64,000 bases of DNA from Fictibacillus nanhaiensis (GTDB lineage Bacteria > Bacillota > Bacilli > Bacillales > Fictibacillaceae), in NCBI GenBank assembly GCA_016401345.1, contig JAEACG010000001.1, positions 1,426,001-1,490,000 on the forward strand, read 5' to 3'. Below the pieces are notes generated by a model that was not told where the DNA came from, ran no database searches, and saw nothing but the letters and a program-made list of their open reading frames with translations. The first letter of the stretch is position 1. Each line of letters starts with the position of its first letter. Positions 41,794 to 50,227 of the stretch are shown here, piece by piece. Both the position numbers and the translations under genes were made by a program.

Positions 41794-44508
41794 ATGTCTA
41801 GTGGAGCAAAATGGTGGAAGTTTGATTTTCATACTCATACACCAGCATCAAATGATTATGGTAAAGGCAAAGACCATGAAGAATTAAAAAAACTTACTCC
41901 TGAAGAGTGGCTCCTTGCACACATGAAGGCAGAAATAGATTGTGTTGCAGTAACTGATCATAATTCAGGACATTGGATAGATGTTTTAAATGCAACTTTA
42001 AAAAGAATGGAACAAGAAAAAACTGACGGTTATAGACCCCTTTACCTTTTTCCTGGTGTTGAAATTAGTGTTCACGGTGGAATTCATTTACTTGCTATTT
42101 TTGATTTAGAATCTAAGGGAGAACAGATTACTCAGCTTTTAGGTCTTAGTGATTATCATGGGAAATATGGAGAAACTGAAGAATGCACAAAGAAAACGTT
42201 CTCTGAAGTTGTAGATTGTATTCATAAACTTAATGGAATCGCAATTCCTGCTCATGTAGATCAGCCCTGTGGTTTATTTAAAGATTGTGAAGGAATTACT
42301 TTAAAACAAAATTTAAAGTCTTCTGGAATATTAGCAATGCAAATTTGTAATGCAGATTACGAGAAACCAGCTATTTACCAAGAATTAAAGTTGAATTTTT
42401 CAGAAGTTGGCGGATCAGATAGCCATCATCCAGAACAAATTGGCAAGTGCTTCACTTGGGTTAAAATGGAAAAACCGAATTTAGAAGCTTTGAAATTAGC
42501 ATTACATGATGGAGAGGATGCAATACTCCATTCGTTAAAATTTACTGGTGAGCCTAATAATATAAGAAAACGATACTACATAAAAAACATTGAAATAAAA
42601 AAGGCATCAAAAGCTGGTAGAGGAAAAGATCCTTTACAATTAAATTTTAGCCCTTGGTTTTCAACTATTATCGGTGGAAGAGGTTCGGGTAAATCAAGTG
42701 TTTTAGAATTTTTAAGACTTGTCCTCAACAAAGAATTGGAACTACCTCTTTCACTTCAAACTCAATTTGAAGAATTCAGTAAAGTTTCCACATCCAGAGG
42801 ACAAACAGGCATGTTACTAGACGATACAGAAATTAGAGTTGAAATAGTTAAAGATGGAAGAGAAATAGCTTTGGTATGGAGAAAAGGTAAAATTACCGAA
42901 CATGTTAAAAATATTGAAGGTAATTGGGAGGACTTTGGAGAAAGTTCAGACATTTCTCAGCGGTTCCCTATTAGACTTTACTCACAAAAACAATTATATG
43001 AATTAACTAGAAATCCGAATGAATTATTGCAAATGATTGATAAGCAATTTGATAAAGATAAATGGTTAAAAGAAAGAAAAAATTTAGAATCTCAGTGGTT
43101 AACTGCGAGACGGGAGAACAGAGATTTAAATAATAAATTAAAGTACCAAAAAGGACTAGAACTTAACCTCAAAGATACAGAAGCTAAATTGAAGTTATTT
43201 GAAGAATTAGGTCATATTGAAATTTTAAAGGATTTTCAAAATATATCCTCTGTTGATGAATCATTAGAATTAATTAAAGAGAATATCCAGAGCCAAGTAA
43301 AAGATTCTAACGAAATAAATAAAAAGCTAGGTAGTATATCGCTCCCTCATATTGTACAAAACACTATTGATGATGGATCTAGAGAAATAATTACCTCTAA
43401 GTTAAGTGAATGGAGTTCTTTAATAAATGATTTAAATACATTATTAGAAAAAATGAATACTTTTGAAAAGGAATTTGAAAGTACGTTAATTGGCATACCA
43501 TGGGAAGTCAATAAACAACCTAAACTAAAAAAATATGAAGAGTTAATTGAAAAACTATCAGAAGCAGGCGAAACTGATCCTAAAGCTTATACAAATTTAT
43601 TAATACAAAAACAGGAAATAAAAAAAGAACTATCAACACTTGAGGATATTAAAATCAACGTTGGTAAGCAAAAAGACAAAATAAGCTCAATTTACACCAA
43701 GATTACAGAACATGAAGTTGAATTAAGAGCAATGAGAAAAAAAGTTATCACCAAATGGAATCTTAAGAATGATGATCTCAGGATTAAACTATCAGAAATG
43801 GACGATTCCATCTTAGCAGAATCTAATTTTAGAAAACTTATTAGAAAAGAAGGTATTACATTTGCCAGGGATATATGCGAACGTAATGATATGGACGATT
43901 TAAAAAAAGGTTTTATTTTTGATCTCTATAACATGGAACCCAAAAATATTTGGAAATCACGCATGGAAGCTATAAAAGGTCTAGTTAATGCCTCACCTAA
44001 TTATTCTAAAAAGTTTAATGATCACATCGCTTCTTTAAAAGAGAGCAGTCCTGAAGATCTTGATAAATTATACATTTGGTTTCCAGAAGATTTAGTTTCA
44101 CTAAATCTTCGTATAAATGGGAAAGAAGAAAATATCGAGGTAGGTTCAGCTGGACAACGTACAGCTGCTATGTTATCGCTATTACTTTCTATTGATGATA
44201 CACCTTTAATAATTGATCAACCTGAAGATGATTTAGATACAAGAAGAATTACTGACTTAGTTGTAAAAGGTTTACGCAAATTAAAAAATAAGCAACAAAT
44301 TATCGTAGTGACTCACAACCCTAATATTCCTGTAAACGGATCAGCAGAAATGATTATCCACTTGAACTTTGCAAGAGGTATGATTCAAGTAAAATCTTCT
44401 GGTGCACTTCAGGAAAAGGAAGTTAGAAAAGCGGTATGTGATGTCATGGAAGGTGGAAGTGAAGCCCTCAATAACCGTTACTTCAGGATTTTCAAGGCAT
44501 TAGAGTAA
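41794..44508 (+). CDS. TrlF-like PHP-domain/SMC-like ATPase
   Basis: 904 residues in three parts. (1) An N-terminal PHP domain (1-240) with the metal motifs FDFHTHTPASND, VAVTDHN, AIPAHVDQ and GGSDSHHPEQIG. (2) A Walker A in FSTIIGGRGSGKSSVLEFLR (about 290-305) followed by a long coiled coil (about 420-680). (3) An ABC/SMC-type head with the signature-like GSAGQRTAAMLSLLLS and Walker B IDQPEDDLDT, then VVTHNPNIPV. This PHP-ATPase layout is the TrlF family, linked to phage defence and RNA/DNA processing. SD TTTGGAGG. It is the largest cargo gene of the element. Confidence 0.85.
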   Translation: MSSGAKWWKFDFHTHTPASNDYGKGKDHEELKKLTPEEWLLAHMKAEIDCVAVTDHNSGHWIDVLNATLKRMEQEKTDGYRPLYLFPGVEISVHGGIHLLAIFDLESKGEQITQLLGLSDYHGKYGETEECTKKTFSEVVDCIHKLNGIAIPAHVDQPCGLFKDCEGITLKQNLKSSGILAMQICNADYEKPAIYQELKLNFSEVGGSDSHHPEQIGKCFTWVKMEKPNLEALKLALHDGEDAILHSLKFTGEPNNIRKRYYIKNIEIKKASKAGRGKDPLQLNFSPWFSTIIGGRGSGKSSVLEFLRLVLNKELELPLSLQTQFEEFSKVSTSRGQTGMLLDDTEIRVEIVKDGREIALVWRKGKITEHVKNIEGNWEDFGESSDISQRFPIRLYSQKQLYELTRNPNELLQMIDKQFDKDKWLKERKNLESQWLTARRENRDLNNKLKYQKGLELNLKDTEAKLKLFEELGHIEILKDFQNISSVDESLELIKENIQSQVKDSNEINKKLGSISLPHIVQNTIDDGSREIITSKLSEWSSLINDLNTLLEKMNTFEKEFESTLIGIPWEVNKQPKLKKYEELIEKLSEAGETDPKAYTNLLIQKQEIKKELSTLEDIKINVGKQKDKISSIYTKITEHEVELRAMRKKVITKWNLKNDDLRIKLSEMDDSILAESNFRKLIRKEGITFARDICERNDMDDLKKGFIFDLYNMEPKNIWKSRMEAIKGLVNASPNYSKKFNDHIASLKESSPEDLDKLYIWFPEDLVSLNLRINGKEENIEVGSAGQRTAAMLSLLLSIDDTPLIIDQPEDDLDTRRITDLVVKGLRKLKNKQQIIVVTHNPNIPVNGSAEMIIHLNFARGMIQVKSSGALQEKEVRKAVCDVMEGGSEALNNRYFRIFKALE

Positions 44509-44761
44509 TACATTTACCGAGGAAAAACCCTTTCTTTTTTTCTTGTACGCTTATGATTTCTAAATCATTTACTAAGAAGACTCTAACAGGAGTTGAGTAT
44601 CCTTTAACAAACAAATCTTCGTCAACATAACTCGCGTAGATATTGTTTGAAGTGCAGTAGTAATCAATTGCACTTTTTGTGGATGTCCACAATGCTACCT
44701 CAAGGATTAAATTTTTTTTCGCCATAGACTTTAAATGACTTTTTTCAATACAAATATACAC
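44492..44761 (-). CDS. Hypothetical protein at the element's right end
   Basis: 89 residues from a GTG with GGGAGGG 5 nt upstream. Contains LEVALWTSTKSAIDYYCTSNNIYASYVDEDLFVKGYSTPVRVFLV. Convergent with the PHP-ATPase, overlapping its last 17 bases. No family seen; coding status rests on the SD and length. Confidence 0.45.
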   Translation of the reverse strand: MYICIEKSHLKSMAKKNLILEVALWTSTKSAIDYYCTSNNIYASYVDEDLFVKGYSTPVRVFLVNDLEIISVQEKKKGFFLGKCITLMP

Positions 44762-44812
44762 CGAATCCCTCCCTTATATTGTAACTTACTGTTAAGTGTA
44801 TGAACTCATAAT

Positions 44813-44848
44813 AAAAAGGATGAGAAATTTCTTCTTCTCATCCTTTTT
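44813..44848. terminator. Bidirectional terminator
   Basis: AAAAAGGATGAGAA pairs with TTCTCATCCTTTTT (8-nt loop). Confidence 0.85.
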
Positions 44849-44881
44849 TGACTTTTATGTATTGTTTTATACCTATTCAAA

Positions 44882-44913
44882 ATCCTTAGGAAAAGGATGC
44901 CCAGCCTTCGTTC
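44882..44913. mobile_element. Right att site of the element
   Basis: Arm ATCCTTAGGA (44882-44891), 7 bases AAAGGAT, then core GCCCAGCCTTCGTTC (44899-44913). The arm is the exact inverse of TCCTAAGGAT found at copies A-C. The crossover base pair would be CA at 44902-44903. Confidence 0.8.
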
Positions 44914-45686
44914 ATGATTTTCGTTTCCAGCTGCGGCCAGAAATAAAGCATCTCTTCTCTCATCATCGATAAAATATCACGCTGCCATTCTTCAAGCTCG
45001 CGACTATATTGCTCAATAAATAACAAAATGTCCTTTTCAGGCTGCGGTGGAAATGATTTTTTCTTTTTCAATACTGGTTTTGGACCTTTTTTGTCGTCTA
45101 GCTTCCATAGATCATCGTAAGGCGTTTCCTTCTTAGGCGTAAGATCTTCTTCGTCTTCAAATACATAATTTAATTTGTTTCGAACAAGTGAAGGATCGAT
45201 GTGTTCTTGTATCGCGAGAATTGCATCTAAGAACTGTTCGACCTCTTTTTTGCCGTATAGATGTTCATATTGACCTACTCGTTCAGCTGTAGCCGTCATG
45301 CATTCAACCATGTCTCTTCTCGTATTTGAAAAGCGAACATTGTTTTTGAAGAAGTCACAGTGTGCCAGAACATGCGCAATGATTAATTTATTCTGAATAA
45401 GTGAATTCGTATCAAGTAAGAATGCGTAACACGGATCTGAGTTGATAACGAGCTCATAAATTTTACTCAAACCTAAGTCATATTGAAGCTTCATTTTATG
45501 AAACTGTTTTCCGAAGCTCCAATGAGAGAAACGGGTTGGCATTCCGTACGCACCAAATGTATAAATAATATCGGCAGGACATATCTCATACCGCATCGGA
45601 TAAAAATCAAGGCCAAAGTGGTCAGCAATCTCGGTAATTTCAGCTATTGCTTTTTCTAGCTCCTTATTTTGCAAGTCCCAGTTCAT
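44886..45686 (-). CDS. spoVR: spoVR 5' fragment (N-terminal part, interrupted)
   Basis: The first about 264 codons of Spo[85 protein letters not shown] and [23 protein letters not shown]. It then runs into the element and stops (FS*), the TAA lying inside the attP arm. SpoVR is made in the mother cell under SigE and is needed for proper cortex; it works with YhbH and PrkA homologues, both encoded at the end of this window. Strong SD (CAGGAGGGGG). Only the C-terminal half is missing. Confidence 0.92.
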   Translation of the reverse strand: MNWDLQNKELEKAIAEITEIADHFGLDFYPMRYEICPADIIYTFGAYGMPTRFSHWSFGKQFHKMKLQYDLGLSKIYELVINSDPCYAFLLDTNSLIQNKLIIAHVLAHCDFFKNNVRFSNTRRDMVECMTATAERVGQYEHLYGKKEVEQFLDAILAIQEHIDPSLVRNKLNYVFEDEEDLTPKKETPYDDLWKLDDKKGPKPVLKKKKSFPPQPEKDILLFIEQYSRELEEWQRDILSMMREEMLYFWPQLETKIMNEGWASFS

Positions 45687-45718
45687 ATTTTCCCCCTCCT
45701 GCTATTTCCTTACTTTTA

Positions 45719-45726
45719 ACTGTATG
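45719..45726 (-). promoter_or_regulatory. SigE-type -10 element of spoVR
   Basis: The minus strand reads CATACAGT, the consensus SigE -10, 33 bases upstream of the spoVR ATG. The -35 region (about 45742-45749) is less clear. spoVR is SigE-dependent in B. subtilis. Confidence 0.6.
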
Positions 45727-45800
45727 AAACAAAACAGGCATTCATGAGAAAACAAGTGAAATATTGGACGGGTTTTAAAAACTTCTTTTATAAATTAAAA

Positions 45801-45828
45801 AGGCGAACCCATTTTCTCGGGTTCACCT
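45801..45828 (-). terminator. Terminator after the beta-propeller gene
   Basis: AGGCGAACCC pairs with GGGTTCACCT; minus-strand T-run follows. Confidence 0.7.
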
Positions 45829-45834
45829 CAGTGT

Positions 45835-47055
45835 TCATCTAGCTTCATATATATCTATTGTGCACGACCACCCAGAACATGCTTTTGGAGTTTGTAAATT
45901 ATTAATCCACAACGTTTCAGGTGCGTCTAAACGTTCCTTTACCATTACTTTTGCACTTTGGCCATTCGTACGAATCCAAGTTAATCCTTCTTCGGGTAAT
46001 GTTTTTGGATAAACATCCGCTTCCCCTGAAGCTGGATTCGTTAATCTCTTTGCACTTCCGTCTTTAATTTTCACACTGACTAAGAAAGGTTTTGCTCTTT
46101 TTTCCTGGGGTACCCCATAACCCCACTCAATCTGACGGCTCACGATGATGTTCTTATCATTCAACCAAGTAAAATCGCCGTCCGCATACCCGGTGTATCC
46201 TAGATTTATCTCGTTCCCATTCTTAGGATTCCATACCGTTAATCGTTTATTTTCAGAAGTGAGCCTTCCGATCCCTTTTATAAAGCCGAGCTGTTTCGTA
46301 TTCGGCGACCAGTAGAACCAGTTCGGCTGATCCAACATGTTACCAATGTTACGCGTTCTCGAGCCGTCTAAAGAAACAACCATTAAAGTGTTGGAGTCTG
46401 CCGACATGGATGCTGTTGGACATGCGATGAACGCAAACCATTGATCATCCATCCCCCACTTGAATTCTGTTGTACCTATCGCAAAGAACGTTTCACTCAT
46501 TTTAGGCAGCGTCGTAATGTTCTGTACTTTGTTCAAATCTCCGTTCGCATTTACAGGAACGTAAAAAAGTCGAACTGGACTCCAGCCATCAGGCTCTAGA
46601 TTTGCAGAAGATGAGACAACAAATCCTCTCCCGTCAGGTGCCCAGCTGTAGTTTCCTGTGCCAAGGATGACATTTTGAAAGGATGAAGCAGGTCTCGTTA
46701 AGTCGATTACATTGAGCACATCCCCGCTTTTCCATGCAAGCTTTGATTCTGTGGGAGACCATCTCGCCAAACTAACATCGCCATCGAATACTCTTCTCTT
46801 TAAACGCGTTACACGGTTATACACCCATAGCTCCTTACCTTTACGAGCTACATAACTAATATAAGTTCCGTTGCTTGAAAACTTTGGATAAGCTATATCA
46901 GAACCTTCAACAAGCTTCCTTTCTAATTCACCTTCTTTAAGCCAAAGTCCATCACTTCTTATAAATGCCGCTCTTCTATCAGAAGCTTCTGCAAAGTTTG
47001 ATTGACTAATCATCATACTAATAAAGATCAATCCGAAAAGTAGAAAACGTTTCAT
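45835..47055 (-). CDS. Secreted TolB-like beta-propeller protein
   Basis: 406 residues with a signal peptide (KRFLLFGLIFISMMISQSNFAEA) and repeated blades of the TolB/WD40-like kind: YPKFSSNGTYISYVARKGKELWV, ARWSPTESKLAWKSG, YSWAPDGRGFVVSS, FYWSPNTKQLGFIKG and FTWLNDKNIIVSRQ. Two Cys near the C-terminus (ACSGWSC) could form a disulfide. It is an extracytoplasmic protein of unknown role lying upstream of spoVR on the same strand, with its own terminator. Confidence 0.8.
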   Translation of the reverse strand: MKRFLLFGLIFISMMISQSNFAEASDRRAAFIRSDGLWLKEGELERKLVEGSDIAYPKFSSNGTYISYVARKGKELWVYNRVTRLKRRVFDGDVSLARWSPTESKLAWKSGDVLNVIDLTRPASSFQNVILGTGNYSWAPDGRGFVVSSSANLEPDGWSPVRLFYVPVNANGDLNKVQNITTLPKMSETFFAIGTTEFKWGMDDQWFAFIACPTASMSADSNTLMVVSLDGSRTRNIGNMLDQPNWFYWSPNTKQLGFIKGIGRLTSENKRLTVWNPKNGNEINLGYTGYADGDFTWLNDKNIIVSRQIEWGYGVPQEKRAKPFLVSVKIKDGSAKRLTNPASGEADVYPKTLPEEGLTWIRTNGQSAKVMVKERLDAPETLWINNLQTPKACSGWSCTIDIYEAR

Positions 47056-47109
47056 GTGATCACCTCATTAGTAACATGAGCGAAATGAAGAAAATCATAC
47101 TAAAAAAGA

Positions 47110-47139
47110 AAGCTCAGGAACTAAGAAGTTCCTGAGCTT
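47110..47139 (-). terminator. Terminator after arsC
   Basis: AAGCTCAGGAACT pairs perfectly with AGTTCCTGAGCTT (loop AAGA), A/T flanks. Confidence 0.85.
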
Positions 47140-47148
47140 GGTATAACC

Positions 47149-47550
47149 TTATTCTCCTGTTTCAGCAAAGCGCTTGATACGTGCTGCGATCTCGTCACGA
47201 ACGCGTTGGAACTCACTCCACTCTTTTCCTGCAGGGTCATCAAATCCCCAATGTTCACGTGTTTTGTGAGGTGGTGTTGCTGGACATACATCGTTAGCAT
47301 GACCGCATAACGTTACGACTAAGTCTGCTTTTTCTAGAATGTCTTTGTCGATTACATCTGATGTCTGATTCGTAATGTCGATATCCACTTCTTTCATCGC
47401 TTTGATTGCGTTTGGATTAACACCATGTGCTTCGATGCCAGCTGAGTATACGTCATATTTATCACCAAGGTAGTGGTGTCCAAATCCTTCTGCCATCTGA
47501 GAACGACAAGAATTACCTGTGCAAAGGAAATAGATGATTGGTTTAGCCAT
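47149..47550 (-). CDS. arsC: Thioredoxin-coupled arsenate reductase ArsC
   Basis: 133 residues from ATG 47550 (AGGAGG 8 nt upstream); a longer frame to 47595 lacks support. Active-site loop [15 protein letters not shown] with Cys10 and Arg16, and the resolving pair in [10 protein letters not shown] at Cys82 and Cys89, exactly the B. subtilis/S. aureus ArsC layout. It reduces arsenate to arsenite using thioredoxin. Divergent from arsR across a region with two ArsR-like dyads. Confidence 0.95.
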   Translation of the reverse strand: MAKPIIYFLCTGNSCRSQMAEGFGHHYLGDKYDVYSAGIEAHGVNPNAIKAMKEVDIDITNQTSDVIDKDILEKADLVVTLCGHANDVCPATPPHKTREHWGFDDPAGKEWSEFQRVRDEIAARIKRFAETGE

Positions 47551-47596
47551 TTTGTAAAACCTCCTGTAGTAAAGAACTTCTTTCGGAACCATCATA

Positions 47597-47667
47597 ATAT
47601 AAGTATATCCTTATATCAATATTTATTTATATATTCTTTGACATTTCATATAAACATATGGTTATAT
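47597..47667. promoter_or_regulatory. Two ArsR operators between arsC and arsR
   Basis: Two 20-bp dyads with 7-bp arms: ATATAAG-N6-CTTATAT at 47597-47616 and ATATAAA-N6-GTTATAT at 47648-47667. The second overlaps the arsR promoter (TTGACA at 47638-47643 with TTATAT at 47662-47667). These differ from the TCAA/TTGA sites of the first cluster. Confidence 0.7.
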
Positions 47668-47688
47668 ACTAATGAGGTGAAGTCAATT

Positions 47689-48009
47689 ATGGAACTTGAT
47701 CAGTTAACGGAATGTTATAAAGCCATGGCAGATAAAACACGATTGAATATATTAGCATTACTCCGCCACGAAGAGTTATGTGTATGTGAGTTAGTTGATA
47801 TCTTAAAGATGACACAGCCTAGTATTTCACAGCATTTAAGAAAATTAAAGCAAGCTAAACTCGTTAAAGAACGACGTAACAGCCAATGGATCTTCTACTC
47901 CATTGATGGAGAGATCTATCCATTCATTAAAGCAAATTTAGAAGCACTACCTGATATGTCAGCTAAGATTGAAGAGTTAAAAGCTTCAGGTGGAAAAGTT
48001 TGTTGCTAA
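47689..48009 (+). CDS. arsR: ArsR-family arsenic repressor
   Basis: 106 residues from ATG 47689 (GAGGTGA upstream); the frame is open further upstream but without SD. YKAMADKTRLNILALLRHEELCVCELVDILKMTQPSISQHLRKL contains the As(III) site ELCVCEL (Cys31, Cys33); the C-terminus ends KVCC. First gene of arsR-arsB-arsI. Confidence 0.95.
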   Translation: MELDQLTECYKAMADKTRLNILALLRHEELCVCELVDILKMTQPSISQHLRKLKQAKLVKERRNSQWIFYSIDGEIYPFIKANLEALPDMSAKIEELKASGGKVCC

Positions 48010-48039
48010 CTTAGAATTACATAAATAGGGGGGATTCTT

Positions 48040-49341
48040 ATGGACAGCATGGCGTTAATGGCCTTCGCTGTATTTTTAGTTACGATTATTTTTGTTATCT
48101 GGCAGCCACGCGGTCTTTCCATCGGTTGGTCTGCGACCGTTGGAGCTATCATCGCACTTCTTCTTGGCGTGGTTTCACTCGCTGATGTGTGGACAGTTAC
48201 CGGGATTGTGTGGAATGCTACATTAGCGTTTGTTGCGATCATACTCATATCAATTATTTTAGATGAGATCGGTTTCTTCGAATGGTCAGCCTTACATATG
48301 GCGCGACTTGCAGGTGGAAACGGTAAGAAAATGTTTGCCTATGTGATTCTGCTCGGAGCTGCAGTTTCAGCCTTTTTTGCAAATGATGGCGCAGCATTAA
48401 TTCTGACTCCTATCGTACTTGCTCAAGTTCGGGCATTGAAATTAAAAGAAGCTATGATATTACCGTTTATTATGGCAAGTGGTTTTATTGCAGATACCAC
48501 ATCATTACCTCTTGTCGTCTCAAACTTAGTAAATATCGTATCTGCAGATTTCTTTAACATCGGATTCGTTGAATACGCAAGCCGCATGATCGTGCCGAAT
48601 TTCTTTTCACTGTTCGCTAGTATGCTTGTTTTGTTCCTCTTTTTCAGAAAAGATATACCGAAGAACTATGATCTCTCTCAGCTCAAGCAACCGAAAGAAG
48701 CCATTCGAGATGAGAAGATGTTTAAGCTTTCATGGATCATACTAGCTGTTCTATTAATCGGGTACTTAACGAGTGAATTTATTGGTGTTCCTGTCTCATT
48801 CATTGCAGGAGCTGCAGCTCTTTTCTTTATCATCGTTGCTCGTAAAAGTCCTGCTATTCAAACAAAAAAAGTAATCAAAGATGCACCATGGACTGTTGTT
48901 GTCTTTTCAATTGGTATGTATGTAGTCGTTTATGGTCTTCGTAATGCAGGACTTACAGATATGCTCGGCAGCTGGATTCAAGTGATCGCTGATGGAGGGT
49001 TGTTCGCTGCTACAATCGGAATGGGTTTCTTAGCAGCTGTTTTATCATCCGTTATGAACAACATGCCAACTGTTATGATCGATGCACTAGCTATACAGGG
49101 GACGGATACATCAGGAGTTATTCGTGAAGCATTGATCTACGCAAATGTAATTGGTTCTGATTTAGGACCAAAAATCACACCGATTGGTTCACTTGCCACT
49201 CTTTTATGGCTGCATGTCTTATCGAAAAAAGGTGTAAAGATCACATGGGGCTATTATTTCAAAGTCGGAATCATTTTGACTGTCCCAACACTTTTCATAA
49301 CGCTTACCGGCCTTTACTTATGGTTATTGCTACTATCTTAA
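48040..49341 (+). CDS. arsB: Arsenite efflux permease ArsB
   Basis: 433 residues, about 12 TMs, of the ArsB/NhaD superfamily: [79 protein letters not shown] and [27 protein letters not shown]. Exports arsenite and antimonite. 30 bases after arsR. Confidence 0.95.
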   Translation: MDSMALMAFAVFLVTIIFVIWQPRGLSIGWSATVGAIIALLLGVVSLADVWTVTGIVWNATLAFVAIILISIILDEIGFFEWSALHMARLAGGNGKKMFAYVILLGAAVSAFFANDGAALILTPIVLAQVRALKLKEAMILPFIMASGFIADTTSLPLVVSNLVNIVSADFFNIGFVEYASRMIVPNFFSLFASMLVLFLFFRKDIPKNYDLSQLKQPKEAIRDEKMFKLSWIILAVLLIGYLTSEFIGVPVSFIAGAAALFFIIVARKSPAIQTKKVIKDAPWTVVVFSIGMYVVVYGLRNAGLTDMLGSWIQVIADGGLFAATIGMGFLAAVLSSVMNNMPTVMIDALAIQGTDTSGVIREALIYANVIGSDLGPKITPIGSLATLLWLHVLSKKGVKITWGYYFKVGIILTVPTLFITLTGLYLWLLLLS

Positions 49342-49356
49342 AAAGAAGGAGAGATC

Positions 49357-49824
49357 ATGATGATTCAACGCATGCATGTTGCAGTCAACTGTTCAGACTT
49401 AGAAAAATCTCTAGCATTCTATAAAAGCTTTTTCAACACGGAACCGACAAAAGTAAAAGAAAATTACGCGAAATTTGAGCTTGATCAACCCGCTCTTCAC
49501 TTTTCATTGAACGAACGTCCCTTTTCAAAAAACGGAGTCCTTAATCATCTCGGTTTCCAAGTAAACAACACGGAAGATGTTCTAGCCATGGGAGAAAGAC
49601 TTAGAGAATCAGGACTGCTGTTAATCGACGAGATGGATACAACATGCTGTTATGCCGTTCAGGATAAAGTGTGGGTATATGATCCCGACGGCAACGCTTG
49701 GGAGATTTTCTATACCAAAGAAGACTCTGAATTTGAATCTGCTGGTGATGCACGAGATTTATCTCTATGCTGTGCACCACCTCAGCAACCTCAACCCATC
49801 ACGCTAGGTTTTACAAAGAAATAA
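49357..49824 (+). CDS. arsI: ArsI/CadI-family C-As lyase (VOC fold)
   Basis: 155 residues. VOC metal ligands are visible: His in QRMHVAVNCSDLEKSL, His in VLNHLGFQV and Glu in NAWEIFYTK. The vicinal pair DTTCCYAV falls at Cys96-97 when counted from the second Met, the position of the MAs(III)-binding pair in ArsI. ArsI demethylates trivalent methylarsenite and aromatic arsenicals. The C-terminus has another Cys pair (LCCAPPQQPQP). Start at either of two adjacent ATGs (SD AAGGAGAG). Last gene of the operon. Confidence 0.85.
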   Translation: MMIQRMHVAVNCSDLEKSLAFYKSFFNTEPTKVKENYAKFELDQPALHFSLNERPFSKNGVLNHLGFQVNNTEDVLAMGERLRESGLLLIDEMDTTCCYAVQDKVWVYDPDGNAWEIFYTKEDSEFESAGDARDLSLCCAPPQQPQPITLGFTKK

Positions 49825-49826
49825 AG

Positions 49827-49865
49827 GAAAAATCCCTCAGCATCATTTATGCGAGGGATTTTTTT
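49827..49865 (+). terminator. Terminator after arsI
   Basis: AAAAATCCCTC pairs with GAGGGATTTTT (14-nt loop), T-run follows. Also serves the convergent small gene. Confidence 0.85.
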
Positions 49866-49869
49866 ATGA

Positions 49870-50070
49870 TCAAATGGTAGATATCGCAACAATCTCTTCA
49901 ATACGAATAATGATCTGATCCCAATAGTTATGGTTATCGCTCATCACACATAGCGTAATATAATCTCTTTCTACTGCTCTTAGTCTGCCTTCGTAAGAAT
50001 GATTTGTTGTATCCACCACTACCTGCCTCTCCAAAAGACACTTTGCTTCTCTTCTGAAGTTCTTCAACAC
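49870..50070 (-). CDS. Small Sm-like/DUF2642-type protein
   Basis: 66 residues from a GTG with AAGGTG upstream. LLERQVVVDTTNHSYEGRLRAVERDYITLCV has the beta-strand pattern of small Sm-like barrel proteins (V.V.T....YEG.L..V..DYI.L) as in DUF2642 proteins of Bacillus, some associated with spores. Family call tentative. Confidence 0.6.
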   Translation of the reverse strand: MLKNFRREAKCLLERQVVVDTTNHSYEGRLRAVERDYITLCVMSDNHNYWDQIIIRIEEIVAISTI

Positions 50071-50227
50071 CAATCACCTTCCCTATTTTGCACTGCAAGC
50101 AAGGGGCTTTCTATACTATTACATGCAAAAAAGAAAAAAGAGACACGGACAAACACCCTGTGCGTATGACTATTCTTGTACAACGACGCATATTATGTAG
50201 AAATAATCTTAGACAGGGATGAATGCC

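Larger units (their letters stand above)
32041..44898. mobile_element. Integrative element interrupting spoVR
   Basis: Bounded by the spoVR att cores at 32026 and 44899, so precise excision removes 12,873 bp. It carries DUF4238, an unknown protein, YolD with a LexA box, an XRE regulator, an HTH protein, a palindromic/iteron region, three large serine recombinases, a TrlF-like PHP-ATPase and small proteins. There are no capsid, tail, portal or relaxase genes. It is the only layer of the stack without a spoVR 3' end next to the 5' fragment, so it truly interrupts the gene. Confidence 0.8.

Noticed and set aside
32041-44898. Prophage
   Set aside because: No terminase, portal, capsid, tail or lysis genes; only recombinases, regulators and cargo.
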